64,000 nt of DNA from Terebella lapidaria (Eukaryota; Annelida; Polychaeta; Terebellida; Terebellidae). The notes below the pieces were generated by a model that worked only from the letters and a program-made list of their open reading frames with translations, was not told the origin of the DNA and searched no databases. Shown here piece after piece: positions 10,540-23,179 of the stretch; the stretch's first letter is position 1, and every line of letters starts with the position of its first letter. The stretch is taken from NCBI GenBank assembly GCA_949152475.1, contig OX424570.1, positions 15,434,694 through 15,498,693 on the forward strand, given 5' to 3'. The position numbers and the translations under genes are program-made.

Positions 10540-13500
10540 CGAAAATTTATGATGATGATTGATGAATCTCCGGCCCACACATAGAAATTCAGATAACTTG
10601 CGAGATATCATATGTGTAAAGTTTTGAGATATCCAACTGGTATATTGGTGATGTACAGTGTATGAGAGTGTCAAGATAATAAATGCACAATAATTGGAGC
10701 ATCACACACTAGAATATCTTCATATTCACTGTATAGATGATATGTCATTGCCATTTTTTATTATTTCATGATGAAGAGTCAGGATTTTCTCCTGTTTTCT
10801 CTTGAAAGCAAATTTTAATGCTCTGGTGAAAGAAAAACATTTCTTCTTACAAATACATAAAAATACAGCAGTACAAAGAATAATATTATTGCAACCATTT
10901 GAATGACATTTCCTTGTATAATATATACAGTAGAATGCAGTCAGAGAAGACAAGGGATGTGTGCTCTCTTGGTACAAGTTCTCTCCATGAGAAAAAAACT
11001 CGCTTAAATTGTATTTTATCAAAATATGTTTTCTCGGTCCTTTCAAGTAACTTTATACACCTTAATGACGTCATTAACAATACAAAATCTCTGGAGCCAT
11101 TACCAGTTTGCATTGTATGCAGTTACAATCTGAAAAGGAGGGTAGGGTAACATATTCATAAACATATTATCTCTCCTGAATAATTTCCCGGAATGTGACT
11201 ACAATATTTTAGCAAAAAAATCCAACAATAACTGATAATGTCAACATCAACCATTATTAGATAACTGTTATAGCAACTAATTGATATCCATGAATTATCA
11301 AGTGGAAATTGCCTCGTTTAGACCAATAATTATTTTTCCCACATTTTCTATTGCTATTATGGAAAAAAAAATAGAATTCAGTGATAATTATTTAGTTTTT
11401 TCACCACCAAAGAAACATTATCATTGTATTCCTAATTGATCCGGTTAAAATTTGGTTGATTCCTGTTAAAACAATAATTTTCATCGTCAACATGACTACA
11501 GTCAAAGAAGGAAGTTTTTCTTCATTGAGGCCAATAATCGAGTGATCCGTAGATATTTAAATTTGTCTTATCTGAATTTGTGTAACTCAACAAAACACGC
11601 TGAGTTCATGCACCGATTTATCACAACATGCAAAGTTAAGAAAATGTGGTTCGTAATATATATCATTGATACATACAAAAATATCAAACATTCTGGCTGA
11701 TTACATGAATAATCTCAATCAAATAATTGGAACACAGCAGAGCAATGGAAGAGTTACATTGCTCATTCATTTGAGAGAAAAAAACATGATGTAGATGATT
11801 GGGGAAATAATAATTCTTTTAATGAATCAAAGATCAACAGTTGTTAAAAACGTAGGCATGAAATATTGAACAACTATATCAGTATCTGCAGTTGGAAAAA
11901 AATTGTTTGTGAACAAGAATAAAACATAGCCCAATAATCAGCACTTAAAAATCAAAAGGAAAAAGTCAATGTGACCAAATCCTGACCAGGAAGTACAACA
12001 CTTAAAATATTTACAAAACTACATGAATAGGCAACTTAGAAATTGCAATGAATAGCTTTGGATTAGTAGTCGATTCTTATGAGCAAATGTGTTATTGTGT
12101 CTCAATCTGTCAGGTGGCGTGTTGTTATTCACCTTGGGTCAGTTAAAAAACATCACGAAGTCAAGTAAACAATGAATTATGCCCACATAGACAAAAGCTA
12201 CGTGGGCAAACAAATTCAACAGCTAGGTGGTTAAACAGGAATCTAGGAGGAAAATGTAAGTGGACAAATCAATGGCCAACAGACAGAAGCCACGTTGGCA
12301 AACAGATGACCAGTATGCAAAACTCAGATGGACAAACAGAAGTCTGGTAGACAAAAGCTGTCAGGACAAACCAAGTAATACAACAAATCAGAACCAGCTT
12401 GACAAAGAATGACAGCATACATAAGCCATGTACACAACCTAATGTACAGCAGGCAAAACTGAGTTGACACACAATAGTCTAACAGACATAAGGACAAGGA
12501 AATATTCAGCAAACAGAATGTGAATGGACAGACATAACACGGGTAGTCAAAAGCACTAAGGAATTCCAAGGAAACTATGTGTGAGAGCGAGTAAAATGGA
12601 TTGGAGAAGACAAACAAAATCCAATCGACAAAAGGTATATGTACAAACAAATATCTACGAACTAGAGCCAAATGGACAGAGCGAAACTCGAAATAGAGCA
12701 TATCCGAGATAAGACAACTTGAAAGAAACGAAAGCTTGATAAGAGGGATGAAGAAGAATGAGGCAAGAAGGGATGGGAATTGAATATAAGCATTGGAAAT
12801 TAATACAAACGTTATGATACATTTACATATCGAAATGTCAGTGAGCAAGGATATTACTCAAAATACATCCGGAATGTGAAAAAGAAAATAACACCAATGA
12901 GCGAATCTTGTAGGCAGAGTATCTACACAGGAAAGCCAGACATCTACAGATAAAATAGGACTGAATGAACGAGAATAATTGTGGACGGTTTCCGACCATA
13001 GAACAGATCAGAGAACACCATTGCAGGAAACGATATCAGAAGAACTCATTGTCATTCGACAGACGACATTATCATACACAATTGATTCAATGAAAATGGA
13101 CATCTGTTTGTAATTTTTACTTTGTGTCATATTATAAGGTTATTCCACAATATGGGTTTATGTGCCCGCGGTTCAAGTTCTTCAAACGCCCGACGCGAAG
13201 CGGAGGGTCGATTAGAGAACTTGAACCCATTCATCATATGCCAATCAGGGAACACTTTTAGCAGCACATCTTGGGAAATTTTAAAAGTAAGCTTTTGTCC
13301 GAAAAGTAATTCCAGCGTCATGATGGCCAGTGTGCAATATGACATTTGCGGCCCGGCGGGCATTTTGTTAGTTATTAGCAAATGTATGGTATTATAAGCA
13401 AACTACTTTTCGTGAACTACATAGGTAGGCCTACGATGAATGATAATATGAAACTAGCAGAAATAGTGATTGCAATAAAACTCCCGGCACCGACGATCAT

Positions 13501-13870
13501 CACTGGCATATGATAAAAGAATGTTATACAATTATTATCCTGGATATTATGTTTTAAACCATTCCATATTCCTACACAGTTTTAAATCAATTTATAAAAT
13601 ACATCAGTCTACCAATGATAATCTACCAATGATATTATCCAACACATTATCCTCCTCATCTCTTTCTTGTTTATCGATTTTGTTTTTTTAAGGGGCGGGT
13701 TAAAATGCAATATATAGCGGCATGTCCTTTTTGGGTACCTGCTCTGTTGTCATAATAATGATCCTAAAAGTGAGTTCACATTTTTGATGTGTCGAGTGCA
13801 ACTGCAACATACGCTGCTGTTTACCGTGCTCATATCATGGTTATTTTAGCCTCTGTTCTAAACGGATCTG
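10540..13870. other. AT-rich region without a recognised gene
   Basis: Holds a dispersed repeat (11090-11335, partner of 5195-5720), a loose minisatellite (12180-12500) and a small palindrome at 13160-13225 ('ttcaagttctt' mirrored by 'agaacttgaa'). The 174-codon minus-strand frame at 12324-12848 looks like repeat-derived, compositionally biased sequence and is not called. Confidence 0.45.
12180..12500. repeat. Loose minisatellite around GGACAAACAGAAG
   Basis: Variants of 'tgggcaaaca', 'tggacaaacag' and 'agacaaaagct' recur at uneven 15-35 bp spacing on the plus strand. It is too diverged to give a firm period. Confidence 0.5.
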
Positions 13871-14234
13871 ATCTTCATGGTTATGGAGCGTTTTTAGGGT
13901 CAATATTCATTGACATGCATTGTAGATTTTCTTGTTGTGAATGATTGTTTCAACCGCGAAATTCTTTATTCCACATTGCTGTTTCTAAACTTTCTGTGTC
14001 GAATTTACATATTCTTACTGCATAGTTCTAACTTCCATCTCCTTTCTGCTTACTTCCAAGTTCTCACTGGTACTTTCTCAATGCTTAATGCATCGATGCA
14101 AATTCTAACACCTTTGTCCATGCAAACTATCAAAAACAAATCGCATCTGGCACAATGCATATGGAACTTAGCGCATTGCATTTAGAATATAGCATATCGC
14201 ATGATGAACAACGCACAAAGAATGAAGCACTCGG

Positions 14235-14325
14235 CGGTTAGCGCCGCCTGTCGTCATAATGATGCAGTAGTAATTGTTGTGGACAAAATTACTACTGCAA
14301 CATTATGACGACAGGAGGCGCTGGC
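14235..14325. repeat. Hairpin at inner end of the left arm
   Basis: 'cgccgcctgtcgtcataatg' is mirrored by 'cattatgacgacaggaggcg', with 'cagtagtaatt' and 'aattactactg' next to a short loop. Confidence 0.7.
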
Positions 14326-14457
14326 CGCACGTAGCCACATGATGTATGAGAAACTAAGACCTCCTTTATCATTGGCGCGACCAACAGGTGCCACACTCAT
14401 GCAGCTGAGCACAGACCCCAATGAATTCCCGCACCCTGCCCTGTAAATAAACGAATA

Positions 14458-15050
14458 GTGAGTCTAGTGAGATTGTCGCTAAATAATCCCAAGTTTGGTG
14501 ATTATTTGGATGTCATATATCCTAAGGAACTTGAAATTAAGGATACTACAGAATCCGCTAATTTTTCCAACTATCTAGACCTGAGGTTGGAGATTGATAA
14601 TGATTCTAACCTGTCAACTAGATTATATGACAAACGTGATGATTTCAATTTTTCCATAGTCAATTTCCCTTTTCTAAGCAGCAACATTCCTATGTCACCG
14701 GCATATGGTGTGTTTGTTTCTCAACTTATACGCTATTCCAGAGCTAGTTGCAAATATGAGGACTTTGTCTATCGAAGTGCCCAGCTAGTCTCTAAACTGC
14801 TACGACAAGGATATGTTTTACCAAGACTTATCGCTGCGTTTAAGAAATTCTATGGACGTCATCATGATCTGGTTGATAAATACAGCAAATCCATGTCTGC
14901 CATGCAACTAGATCTATTTTCATGTTAATTTTGGGGAATTCATGACGGGTGTCACTAGTGGGGCAGGAAATGCTCACTCTTTCCGGAACACCTGATTTCA
15001 CCTCCTGATGGCCATTTACGGGGGTTCATGAGTTTCCCTGTCATTTTTGT
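14458..15050 (+). mobile_element. 3' part of a reverse-transcriptase-bearing retroelement (Penelope-like suspected)
   Basis: An open frame of 156 codons carries a C-terminal block that I recognise from retroelement polyproteins of aquatic invertebrates and fish: 'TRLYDKRDDFNFSIVNFPFL', 'SPAYGVFVSQLIRYSR', 'LLRQGYVLPRLIAAFKKFYG'. It is followed by a characteristic 3' trailer ('gaattcatgacgggtgtcac', 'ccggaacacctgatttcacc'). The catalytic reverse-transcriptase part is absent upstream, so this is a truncated copy. I cannot fix the family from memory; Penelope-like or another non-LTR lineage is possible. Confidence 0.55.
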
Positions 15051-15799
15051 TTTCTCTCACTTCGTATGCCTGATATGACTTTCTGTCCCCGGACTATGAG
15101 ATTGGATAACGGACCCTGTTTTGTTTGCTCGGAATACTTGATACTGGGTATTGATTCCACGTCTATGATTAATATGAGCCTATTATTAAGATTTCTATGC
15201 TCATTAAAATCAATTTTCGATGTGACGTCATGAACACTCATTATAATATAATACACTGTTGCGAATTAAGTGCAATTATCATGACATAGGCCTAAAATTA
15301 ACATACACAAAATGGTCATTACTTGAGAATGGACAGTGATAATTGAGATGTGAAAAAAATTTCTCAGGAAACTGATGGCTATCTCTTTCAAGGCTAAATA
15401 TGGTGATCTCTCCAATCATAATTTCTTCATACCGTTAATTTGGCACGATTCCAACTTGTGACAGTACAGTAGATACACTAGTACTGCGCTACGGTAGTTG
15501 TATTGGATTTAACATATGGATCTTATTTACTTGTTTGCCAAATAAAGAGACAACGTAGCACCAAGGGTGCTGCAGCTTACCGGCAGATCATGAGAATTAC
15601 ACAGTGTATTGATTTTCCCGAAAACAAATTGTTACTCTGATCTTCAAACCTATTGTCAAAACATGCTCGTAAATGTTGCCAAACACACATTTCCTGTATA
15701 GAATATAATACGAAATCAAGTTACATCAAGTTTCTTTCGTTAATGACATTATTCACACACCGTCTATTTAAAAGCAACAAAACTTATACACATCACAAA

Positions 15800-16700
15800 G
15801 GTACTACATAGAGATTTTGAGGAGAATTGTCTGAATAGTTTTTGAGAAAATGGCAGCCAAAGACAAAAATCATCGTTTCTTTTGACAAAGTAAGGTCGTT
15901 TTGACCTTTCAAAGTCATTCAAAATCAAATTAAAGGTCATCATTCAAACTGAAATATATGATTTCCCATTTGAATGTGCCAATACTACGCTGTATCTTGA
16001 AAAGTTCTAGGAGTTTACCCCCGCAAAGCTCCCATTATGAAAGAAAAATTGGGTGAAATTTTCCCCAAAATTTTCCCAAAAAAGTCCCAAAAATTTTTCA
16101 ATGGCAAATAAAAAAAAAGTTTTTGCTGGAAATGGCTCAGAACGAATAGTGGCTCGATTTGGGACAAAAAATCAAAATGGCTGCCACACGCAGACCGGCG
16201 ATTCAAGGACAATGAAACTTGCCATTGATGTACATGAGGGAGATGTCTTGAAACAAAAATCGCAAACAGATCAGACAGTTTTCGAGAAAAAGGCCATCAA
16301 AGTCCAAAATTAGCCACTTTTCATAAAAAAATTGGCCGCCAAATCGGCAAAAACGATTGAATAATAATAATAAAAAAAAAAACGTCTCAGGGTATTAACC
16401 CAAGGAATGTTTTAGTAAATTTTCAGAAAAAATCTTCATCAAGGCCCCAAAAAGTTATTTGCCGGACGGACGACGGACGAACGTACCAATTTTTTAGGTT
16501 AAAGGGCTTACCATGTTAAATTTCCTCTCTCGTGTGAGCCCCTTATCCCCAAATTAATCCCCAAAATACACGTCTGATCATAAAAAGTGGATTGGGCTAT
16601 TTTCAGCTTTTCAAGCCCCTAAACCAGAGAGTGTAGACGGACGACGGACGAAAAACCACGCCAATAGCTTATCGGGCCATGGGTTGGTAAGCTAAAAATA
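15800..16700. repeat. Dispersed GGACGACGG repeat family (copy 2, compound)
   Basis: Two runs of GACGGACGACGGACGAA (about 16465 and 16637) with preceding 'aaaaattggccgcc' and following 'ccaatagcttatcgg'. Related to 2380-2640, 19680-20070 and 24195-24275, and in part to 20200-20990 (shared 'aatggctgccacacgcagac'). Confidence 0.6.
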
Positions 16701-17191
16701 CTGCACCGGACCAGCGGTCCATCAAACCAAGGTCTTTCCTTCATCCGGGAGTCTTCAGTTTCTCATTCACAATGTGGCCACTCGACCCGCAGCGCTGTCT
16801 GTCGTCATAATAGTGCAGTAGTAATTTTGGCACATGAAATGCTTCATTCGTTATGCTTTGTTCTTCGTGCGATGTGCTTTATTCTAAATGAAATGTGCTA
16901 AGTTTCATATGCATTATGCCAGATGCGATTTGTTTTTGATAGTTTGCACGGACAAAGGTGTTAGAATGTGACATGATGAATTAAGCATTGAGAAAGTACC
17001 AGTGAGAACTTGGAAGTAAGCAGAAAGGAGATGGAAGTTAGAACTATGCAGTAAGAATATGTAAATTCGACACAGAAAGTTTAGAAACAGCAATGTGGAA
17101 TAATTAATTTTGCGGTTGAAACAATCAATCACAACAAGAAAATCTACAATGCATGTCAATGAATATTGACCCTAAAAACGCTCCATACATG

Positions 17192-18167
17192 GTGGCTAGA
17201 CGGATGTCAGAATGCGCTCCCCAACGAACTCGCTTCTCATCAGCCTTGTCCTCCCCGTACTCGCCCGTCAACGCGATCACGCCGCAGAACGACACGTACC
17301 ACCATCCACCACTCCCACTGGACGCACGTACAGTTCACGCCTGACCTGCCGTCATTGTCGACGTCCCTCGTGGTGAACATAAGATCGTGAAACCACCACA
17401 AGCCATCACCTAACAAAGACAATGGCCTTGCACATACATTACTTCACGATACTAGTTGTATATCACAAGAAATAACATTTAAAATTGAACATGTATACAA
17501 AGTCATAATGATCAATGCTCATTCAACATTGACCCATCCGGTAATTTAGCAGATACAAATATGCGTAGCACTACATTATATTATACCATGAAATACTACC
17601 AGGGTATTATTCACGTGGATGTGCACCACTTAATTTTTTGTTCTTGCCTATGGTACTCTAAATGTTTATTTTAGAAAGTAAAACATTGCTAGTAACATGG
17701 AGGAATGTAAGAGGAATATACAATGCAATTGACTAGTACCAGCATCTCCGGAGTAGCCACTGACACTCAGTTGGTAGTTTTCAGATTAGGGTCCGAAGGT
17801 GATCTCTGTGTACTCGGCGTATCCACTCACCCCTGCGAACGTTTCGAGGTGAACACGAAACATCCATGTGCTCCCGTTGTTGATGAGGGACTGAATGTTG
17901 TCATTTCCTAGAAACAAAATCTTGATCTGTCCATTGATTCTCAAAAACTTTCAAAACCATAATCCTGGCACTACAAAAGACCACAATTCAGTCACATCGT
18001 AGTCTATATATGCCCTGGTTTTCACTATCCACTCTGTTAAATTAGTAGCAGATCAGATGGAAACATCAGTGAAAAAGTCTAAATGAGATAACATAAGTTT
18101 GTGTTCACACATACCCAGCCAAAACTCTTTTACATCTCCAAATCCTGTTTTGTAATCAGTCAAGTGT
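17192..18167 (-). pseudogene. Fibrinogen C-terminal (FReD) exons of the apple-EGF-FReD gene
   Basis: Three minus-strand exons line up as a fibrinogen-related domain. Exon a, 18167-18115: 'LTDYKTGFGDVKEFWLG'. Exon b, 17907-17740: 'NDNIQSLINNGSTWMFRVHL', 'SENYQLSVSGYSGDAG'. Exon c, from 17409: 'GDGLWWFHDLMFTTRDVDND', 'SGVNC', 'GGWWYVSFCGVIALTGEYG'. Junctions a/b and b/c are phase 1 with AG/GT signals. FReDs bind acetylated or other sugars in innate-immune lectins. Exon b has an in-frame TAA before SENYQ and exon c needs a one-base shift between SGVNC and GGWWY, so this copy is decayed. The end of exon c, about 17190, meets the inverted-arm element. The first FReD exon was not found. Confidence 0.75.
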
Positions 18168-18744
18168 CTGTCAGCAACTAACATAATTGAAAAGTTAAAA
18201 CAGAAGACCTCAAAATGCCTCAGAGGAAATTCGTTGTAAAGACTAATTTACGACAAGCTGACTCAATAAAACAACCAGATATAGGGCAAAGACAGGCCTA
18301 AATCCCGTAAGACAAAATCCCAACTCAAAAAAAAAAATCGGAAAAAATATTAGATCAAGGTCAAAGTTCACCCAATATACATGTACCCCTGAGACATGTT
18401 TGCTCTTCCATGTATGACACACGTTCCAGAGATGTCGACAAAAACACAAATGTTGAATCAGTAAAAAAAAACCTTTCAGTTCGAATACTGCCACGACAAA
18501 ATTTCTAAGGGAGATTAGTCTGATAATAAAGTCTGTTTCATTCTACGACACACCGGTTCCAAGATATCAACAAAATTGTGAAATGGCAACTCAGCAAAAA
18601 AAGGGTCAAGGTCAAACTTTAACCCTATCATCCCAAGGACTTGATTGTCTCGGATAACGAGTCCAAAAATCACGACTATGCTGCTTTACATTAAAAACTG
18701 TTCACATCAGGGTCGAAGTTCATCATTTTTCGGTATACCACTAA

Positions 18745-19053
18745 CAGGGGCGGATCCAAGATTGGACGAACGGGGGGGGGGGGGAGCCTTGCACCGCAAA
18801 CAAAACAAGCGCGGTCTGGGCGTTTGAGGGGATTACCGTAATCCCCTCAAGAAATTTTTGCAGTTTATACTCTGTGGTACGCTCTCTATGAGCTAACAAA
18901 TTTTGATCTGAGAACATTTCAGGATGTTGAATAACAGTATTTTCCTTGCACTGAGGATGAAATGATTATCAATTTGACTGAAACGAAAACCAGGCGCCTC
19001 TTTATGGCGTGGTTCCAACTGACGCGCGCGCCTGCTGCACCCCCCTCTAAATC
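18745..19053. mobile_element. Small hAT-like non-autonomous element
   Basis: The left end CAGGGGCGGATCCAAG is followed by a G run; the right end, read on the other strand, is CTGGCGCGGATTTAGAGGGG. Such 'GGCGGATCYAGGGGG' ends are typical of hAT-derived MITEs. Length is about 305 bp with no open frame. A clear 8-bp target duplication was not seen. It lies in what would be an intron of the apple-EGF-FReD gene. Confidence 0.5.
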
Positions 19054-19067
19054 CGCGCCAGGCCAGA

Positions 19068-19312
19068 CATATGACTTAGTATCTTAAAAGTGTGGGTTAG
19101 TATCACATATGTATGACTTAATACACTATCTCCTACGTATGAGTTAGTATCTCCTACGTATGAGATAAGTATTTCATGCGTATGAGTTGGTATCTCCTAC
19201 GTATGAGATAAGTATTTCATACGTATAACTTAGTATCTCATACGCATGTGTTGGTATCTCATACGAAAGACTAAGTATTTCATACCTATGATATTGCATC
19301 TCAAAATTATGA
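19068..19312. repeat. 21-22-bp minisatellite TATCTCCTACGTATGAGTTAG
   Basis: About eleven tandem units with a central TACGTA palindrome ('ctcctacgtatgagttagtat', 'ttcatacgtataacttagta'). Confidence 0.85.
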
Positions 19313-19435
19313 GAAAAACAAATTAACTTTTTTGTTTGGCACGAACAGTGCGCCATACATTTCTGTAGAAATTTCTTGACTAAACCAAAAATAACTTGCA
19401 ACCCATTCCACACCAGATTGGTCAACGTCATCATC

Positions 19436-19560
19436 GCAGCATTCACATGTGTCACCCAGGCTCACATGTGTGAGCCGGACACTGGCAGGTGAAGTTAAAG
19501 CACCATTTAGACAGGTGCCCACGTTCTGACAGGGTGAGACTGGCTGTGCATGGCAGAAAT
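19436..19560 (-). pseudogene. EGF-like exon of the apple-EGF-FReD gene, frame-disrupted
   Basis: The minus-strand acceptor 'cctttcag' leads into a phase-1 frame 'DFCHAQPVSPCQNVGTCLNG', the N-terminal half of an EGF-like module (C-x-C-x-N-x-G-x-C pattern). The second half (FNFTCQCPAHTCEPG) appears only after a one-base frame change and then meets a stop, so the exon is decayed in this copy, or the assembly has an error. It lies between the apple exon (22883-23177) and the FReD exons (17192-18167) on the same strand, and the phase-1 start suits both neighbours. EGF modules act as spacers and protein-contact units in secreted proteins. Confidence 0.6.
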
Positions 19561-19679
19561 CTGAAAGGTACGTTACAATAGCTTTGCATTCGAATCTAGA
19601 ACGAACATTCAACTTAGAAACGTTGATAATTCATACACTGATAACTTAGAAATGGATGGTCAATAATAATAGTTTTTTT

Positions 19680-20990
19680 TAGCTTACCGGCTCTTTGGGC
19701 CGATAAGCTATTGTCATGGTATTTCGTCCGTCGTCCGGCGTCCGGCGTCCGTCGTCCGTCGTTCGTCCGTCGTCCGTCCGGGTATGTAACTTTTTTTTGA
19801 CATGAATTTCCCCATAAATTTGTCAGAACATACCTTGGGCCAGTATCTAAAGACGTTTTCAAAATTTTCTTGATTGAATCGTTTTTGCCGATTTGGCGGT
19901 CATTTTTGACAAAAAAATTGCCAATTTTGGACTTTGGTGGCCATTTTCTCAAAAACTGTCTGATCAGTTTTGAAATTTTTGTTTCAAAACATTCCTGCCA
20001 TGTACCTTTACGATGTGTATAAGTTCCGTTGCCCTTGAATCGCCGGTTCCCGTGTGGCGGTCATTTTGATTTCTTGACGGTCGGCGAAAAAAAATTTTTT
20101 TGTCCCAAATCAAGTTACTATTCATTTTGAGCCTTATCCAGCAAAAAAAAAAATTTTGAAAATTGAAAATTTTTTTGGACTTAGAAAATTTCACCACTTT
20201 TTCCTATGGGAGCTGTGCGGAGTAAACTGTTAGAACATTTCAAGATAGAGCCTAAGTATTGGCACATTGGCTCATTGGCACGAAAAAACGATGAGTTTTG
20301 TCTTTGGTGGCCCTTTCCTCAGAGTCTATTCAGACAGTTTTCCTCAAAATCATGTATAAGATTCTCCTTATGTACCTTTGTGATGTGTATGAGTTTCGTT
20401 GCCTTTGAAATGACGGTCTGCGTATGGCGGCCATTTTGATTTTTTGACCGGTAGACGGAAGAAAAAAATTCGTCCCAAATCGAGTCACTATTTCCAGCGA
20501 AAAAAAAAATTATTCCGGCCATTGAAAATTTGTTTGGACTTGGAAAATTCCACCCAATTTTTCCTTCATAATGGGAGCTGTGCGGAGTAAACTCATAGAA
20601 CACTTAAAGATAGAGCCTAAGTATTGGCACACTCAAATGGGAAATCATATATTGCGGTTTGAGCGGTGACCTTGAATTTGACCTTGAAAGGTCAAAACGA
20701 CCATTTTTGTCGATGAAATGATGAATTCTGTCTTTGGTGGCCCTTTTCTCAAAGTCTATTCAGACAGTTTTCCTCAAAATCATGTATAAGATTCTCCTTA
20801 TGTACCTTTGTGATGTGTATAAGTTTTGTTGCCTTTGAAATGATGGTCTGCGTGTGGCGGCCATTTTGATTTTTTGACCGGTAGGCAAAAAACAAATTGT
20901 CGTCCCAAATCGAGTCACTATTCATTTTAAGCCATTTCCAGCAAAAAATACGGAGCCCCTGAGGTACGGAAGCGTAGAAGGGCCACCCAG
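19680..20990. repeat. Dispersed GTCCGTCGTCC repeat (inverted copy) and a 427-bp direct duplication
   Basis: 'gataagctattgtcatgg', then a long CGTCCGTCGTCC run (19725-19780), then 'gcggtcatttttgac'. Segments 20286-20460 and 20713-20890 are near-identical direct copies ('gtctttggtggccc', 'gtgatgtgtatgagtttcgt', 'tggcggccattttgattttt'). Confidence 0.65.
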
Positions 20991-20999
20991 GAAAATTAC

Positions 21000-22860
21000 G
21001 TTAAATTATTGAGGCATTCTTGGACTATATGTTACAGTATAAATCGGCATTGACCGATCAGAGTCACTTTGCACTGAATAACGCGCACCACTCCTATTGG
21101 ATGCTGGTTTTCGAAGGGGGGGGGGGGGAGCGCCAGATACTAGTAATTATGTGGCGGCCGCCATTTAAATATACTTTCACACCTGGCACTAACAGTCTTC
21201 CGTACTGAGAGTAATATGAAAAGTTTTTATTCAGCTCAGCTTATTTACAATATTGCGGATTTCACCAAGAATCTGGCCTTTGCATAAATGGTAGTAAAAA
21301 CCGTGAGTGAGTGACACTTGGATGACCAACTTTAGGTAGTTAAATGTAAAAAACGCGAACCCTGGAGAACAGCTCTGGTGCAATATATAGTAGGATAATG
21401 GATGTTATCATAAATGCAATATTTATATGTATATCCGCATTCATCGGATGTAGACTGTGCTTCATTTTCCCTGGTGAATAACATACATGACTTTTTAAAC
21501 GTTTTAATTGTTGTCCCACGACATATTTTGTATGAGAGTAATATGAAAAGAAGTTATTGAGGTGAGCGTATTTACAACATCGAGGCTTTCACCAAGAATC
21601 AAGCCGCTGGCTGAAATTCTGCATCCTGGGGTTGAATTTCAACAAACTGTAACCCATTTTTTTCCCTGATAGACCCTGAATGGAAGCAAACTGTCAGTAG
21701 GTGATAGTTGGATGACCAACTCAAGAAAACCGAGTAGAAATAAATGTATCAACCTTTCACCGGCAGAAATCAAGCAAGTATTAATCTATCAAAACCAATA
21801 TATATGTAGCAAGGTTTTGATGATGACAAAAGTTAACTGTTTGTAGAATTGAAGTTCGACCAAGAAGTTTCATCTGAAGACTATTGAGGAGATATTCTAT
21901 CATTATCACTGATTTCACGAACTAACCCGGTGTCGAATCTGTCAGTAGGGAAGGTATCTTCTAGGTGGTGCTACAGCTAGACCCGGAACAAAAATAAGGC
22001 TGACGCGTAACCAAGCGATACCTGATATAATTAGTGGCTACAAAAGGGTCGACCCCGCAAGCTTATGAGTTGATCCTCAGTTAAGTATATCCAGAATTTG
22101 CATAGATATAGGCCTATCCCAAAAATTACATAGATGTGTCGATAGAAACAGAGGGTGGAACAAATGAGAAATAATTACAACTCATTTCTGATTTGGGACA
22201 TAGGGCCAGATGTACAGTGAGACATGTTCCAGATTGTGGGAGCTGATATTTGTTAAATGCAGTTTCATTGTCCTTAATCCAAAACGTCCTCAAGAGCTGG
22301 TAATTGGAGTGCAGATTGTGTCAACAATTGACTGAAATATTTGCCGATGCAAGAATCGACTGGTATTGTGATCTTACAAGGATCCCTTCGAAAAAATTAT
22401 CTGTGTGAGATCTGCAAAAGGGACATACGTACTGAATGCAAATCCATAGTACCTGGGATCAATTTTTAGGGGTATACAATATATGATGTATGAATAAGAA
22501 GTATCAGCTTTGAATATTCTCATATAGATAGCCTGAAACATGCAAGATTCGTGGATACTGGTAGATGAGAGGGCCCAAACTCGCAAAGAAATATATAAAT
22601 ATTTATATGTAAATGTTTAGGGTATTAACTCAGTATGTTGTGGTAATTACAAACTGAGATACACCAGTTGAAGAAAAAACGTTGAGGGCAATAGGGACGA
22701 CTATTGTAACAAACAGACAACTGATAAAACCAAGAACAAAACCTCATCACATATGGTCAGTAAGCTAAACAAAAACACAATGAGCCTACAAAAACTAATC
22801 GCATTACAAAGTTAACACAAACCCAAAAACTGAACCTATCTCTCACTTTAAGCAACATGA
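21000..22860. other. Intron or intergenic DNA between apple and EGF exons
   Basis: No coding domain seen. There is a poly-G run near 21116-21129 and a short duplicated phrase ('gagagtaatatgaaaag...tatttacaa') at about 21208-21250 and 21534-21580. Confidence 0.4.
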
Positions 22861-22882
22861 TGAACACAGGCTGATAATTTAC

Positions 22883-23177
22883 CTTTGATCAGTGTTTTGT
22901 TTCCAGGCGAGTCAATGATATCTTTCTCTTGTACTTCACCCAACGGCAGGAGGTCACAGATGCCTTTTCCATTTGCCATCGTGTAGAAGTTGACAGCCTG
23001 GCAGCTTTCCTCGCGAGCACACCATCCAACGCATTCTGATTCCTGCAAAAGTTGACTTCCCATCGTCTGACTTGCATTAGAAACATGATTTGTCCTCACA
23101 ATGAAAAGCCCTGAACGCATTAAACCCATCGCCATTTGGGTGCCACAGAGAAAATAAAGAAGCAGTTGCATAATCAT
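22883..23177 (-). CDS. Signal peptide + apple/PAN domain first exon (paralogue of 1-294)
   Basis: The ATG at 23177 opens MIMQLLLYFLCGTQMAMG, a plausible secretion signal, followed by an apple/PAN module with 'QESECVGWCAREESCQAVNF' and 'GICDLLPLGEVQEKDIIDSP'. The exon (295 nt) ends ATCAAAG at a GTAAAT donor, phase 1. On the same strand the EGF-like exon (19560) and FReD exons (18167-17192) follow, all phase 1, suggesting a secreted apple-EGF-FReD protein, a lectin-like architecture. This exon is fully open although the downstream modules are damaged, so the gene may have died recently or may splice to exons I cannot identify. The left-edge copy (1-294) is about 80% identical by eye. The start was chosen because it gives the signal peptide and both copies share it. 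Confidence 0.72.
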
Positions 23178-23179
23178 GT

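Larger units (their letters stand above)
13876..17190. mobile_element. 3.3-kb block bounded by ~400-bp inverted arms
   Basis: The left arm, 13876-14275, and right arm, 16793-17190, are inverted copies of each other with about 90% apparent identity: outer ends 'tatggagcgtttttagggtc' and its complement, inner ends near 'tcgtcataatgatgcagtag'. The arms enclose a reverse-transcriptase-associated open frame (14458-14928) and part of the GGACGACGG repeat family (16250-16690). The left inner end has its own hairpin (14235-14325). The right outer end abuts a fibrinogen-like exon (from 17192), which seems to have been interrupted by it. The family is uncertain: a foldback DNA element, or a retroelement with inverted pseudo-LTR-like flanks. 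Confidence 0.6.

Noticed and set aside
12324-12848. 174-codon minus-strand open frame rich in Phe, Leu, Cys and Ser
   Set aside because: It lies over a loose minisatellite and AT-rich DNA. No domain, no membrane-protein pattern beyond composition, no splice partners.
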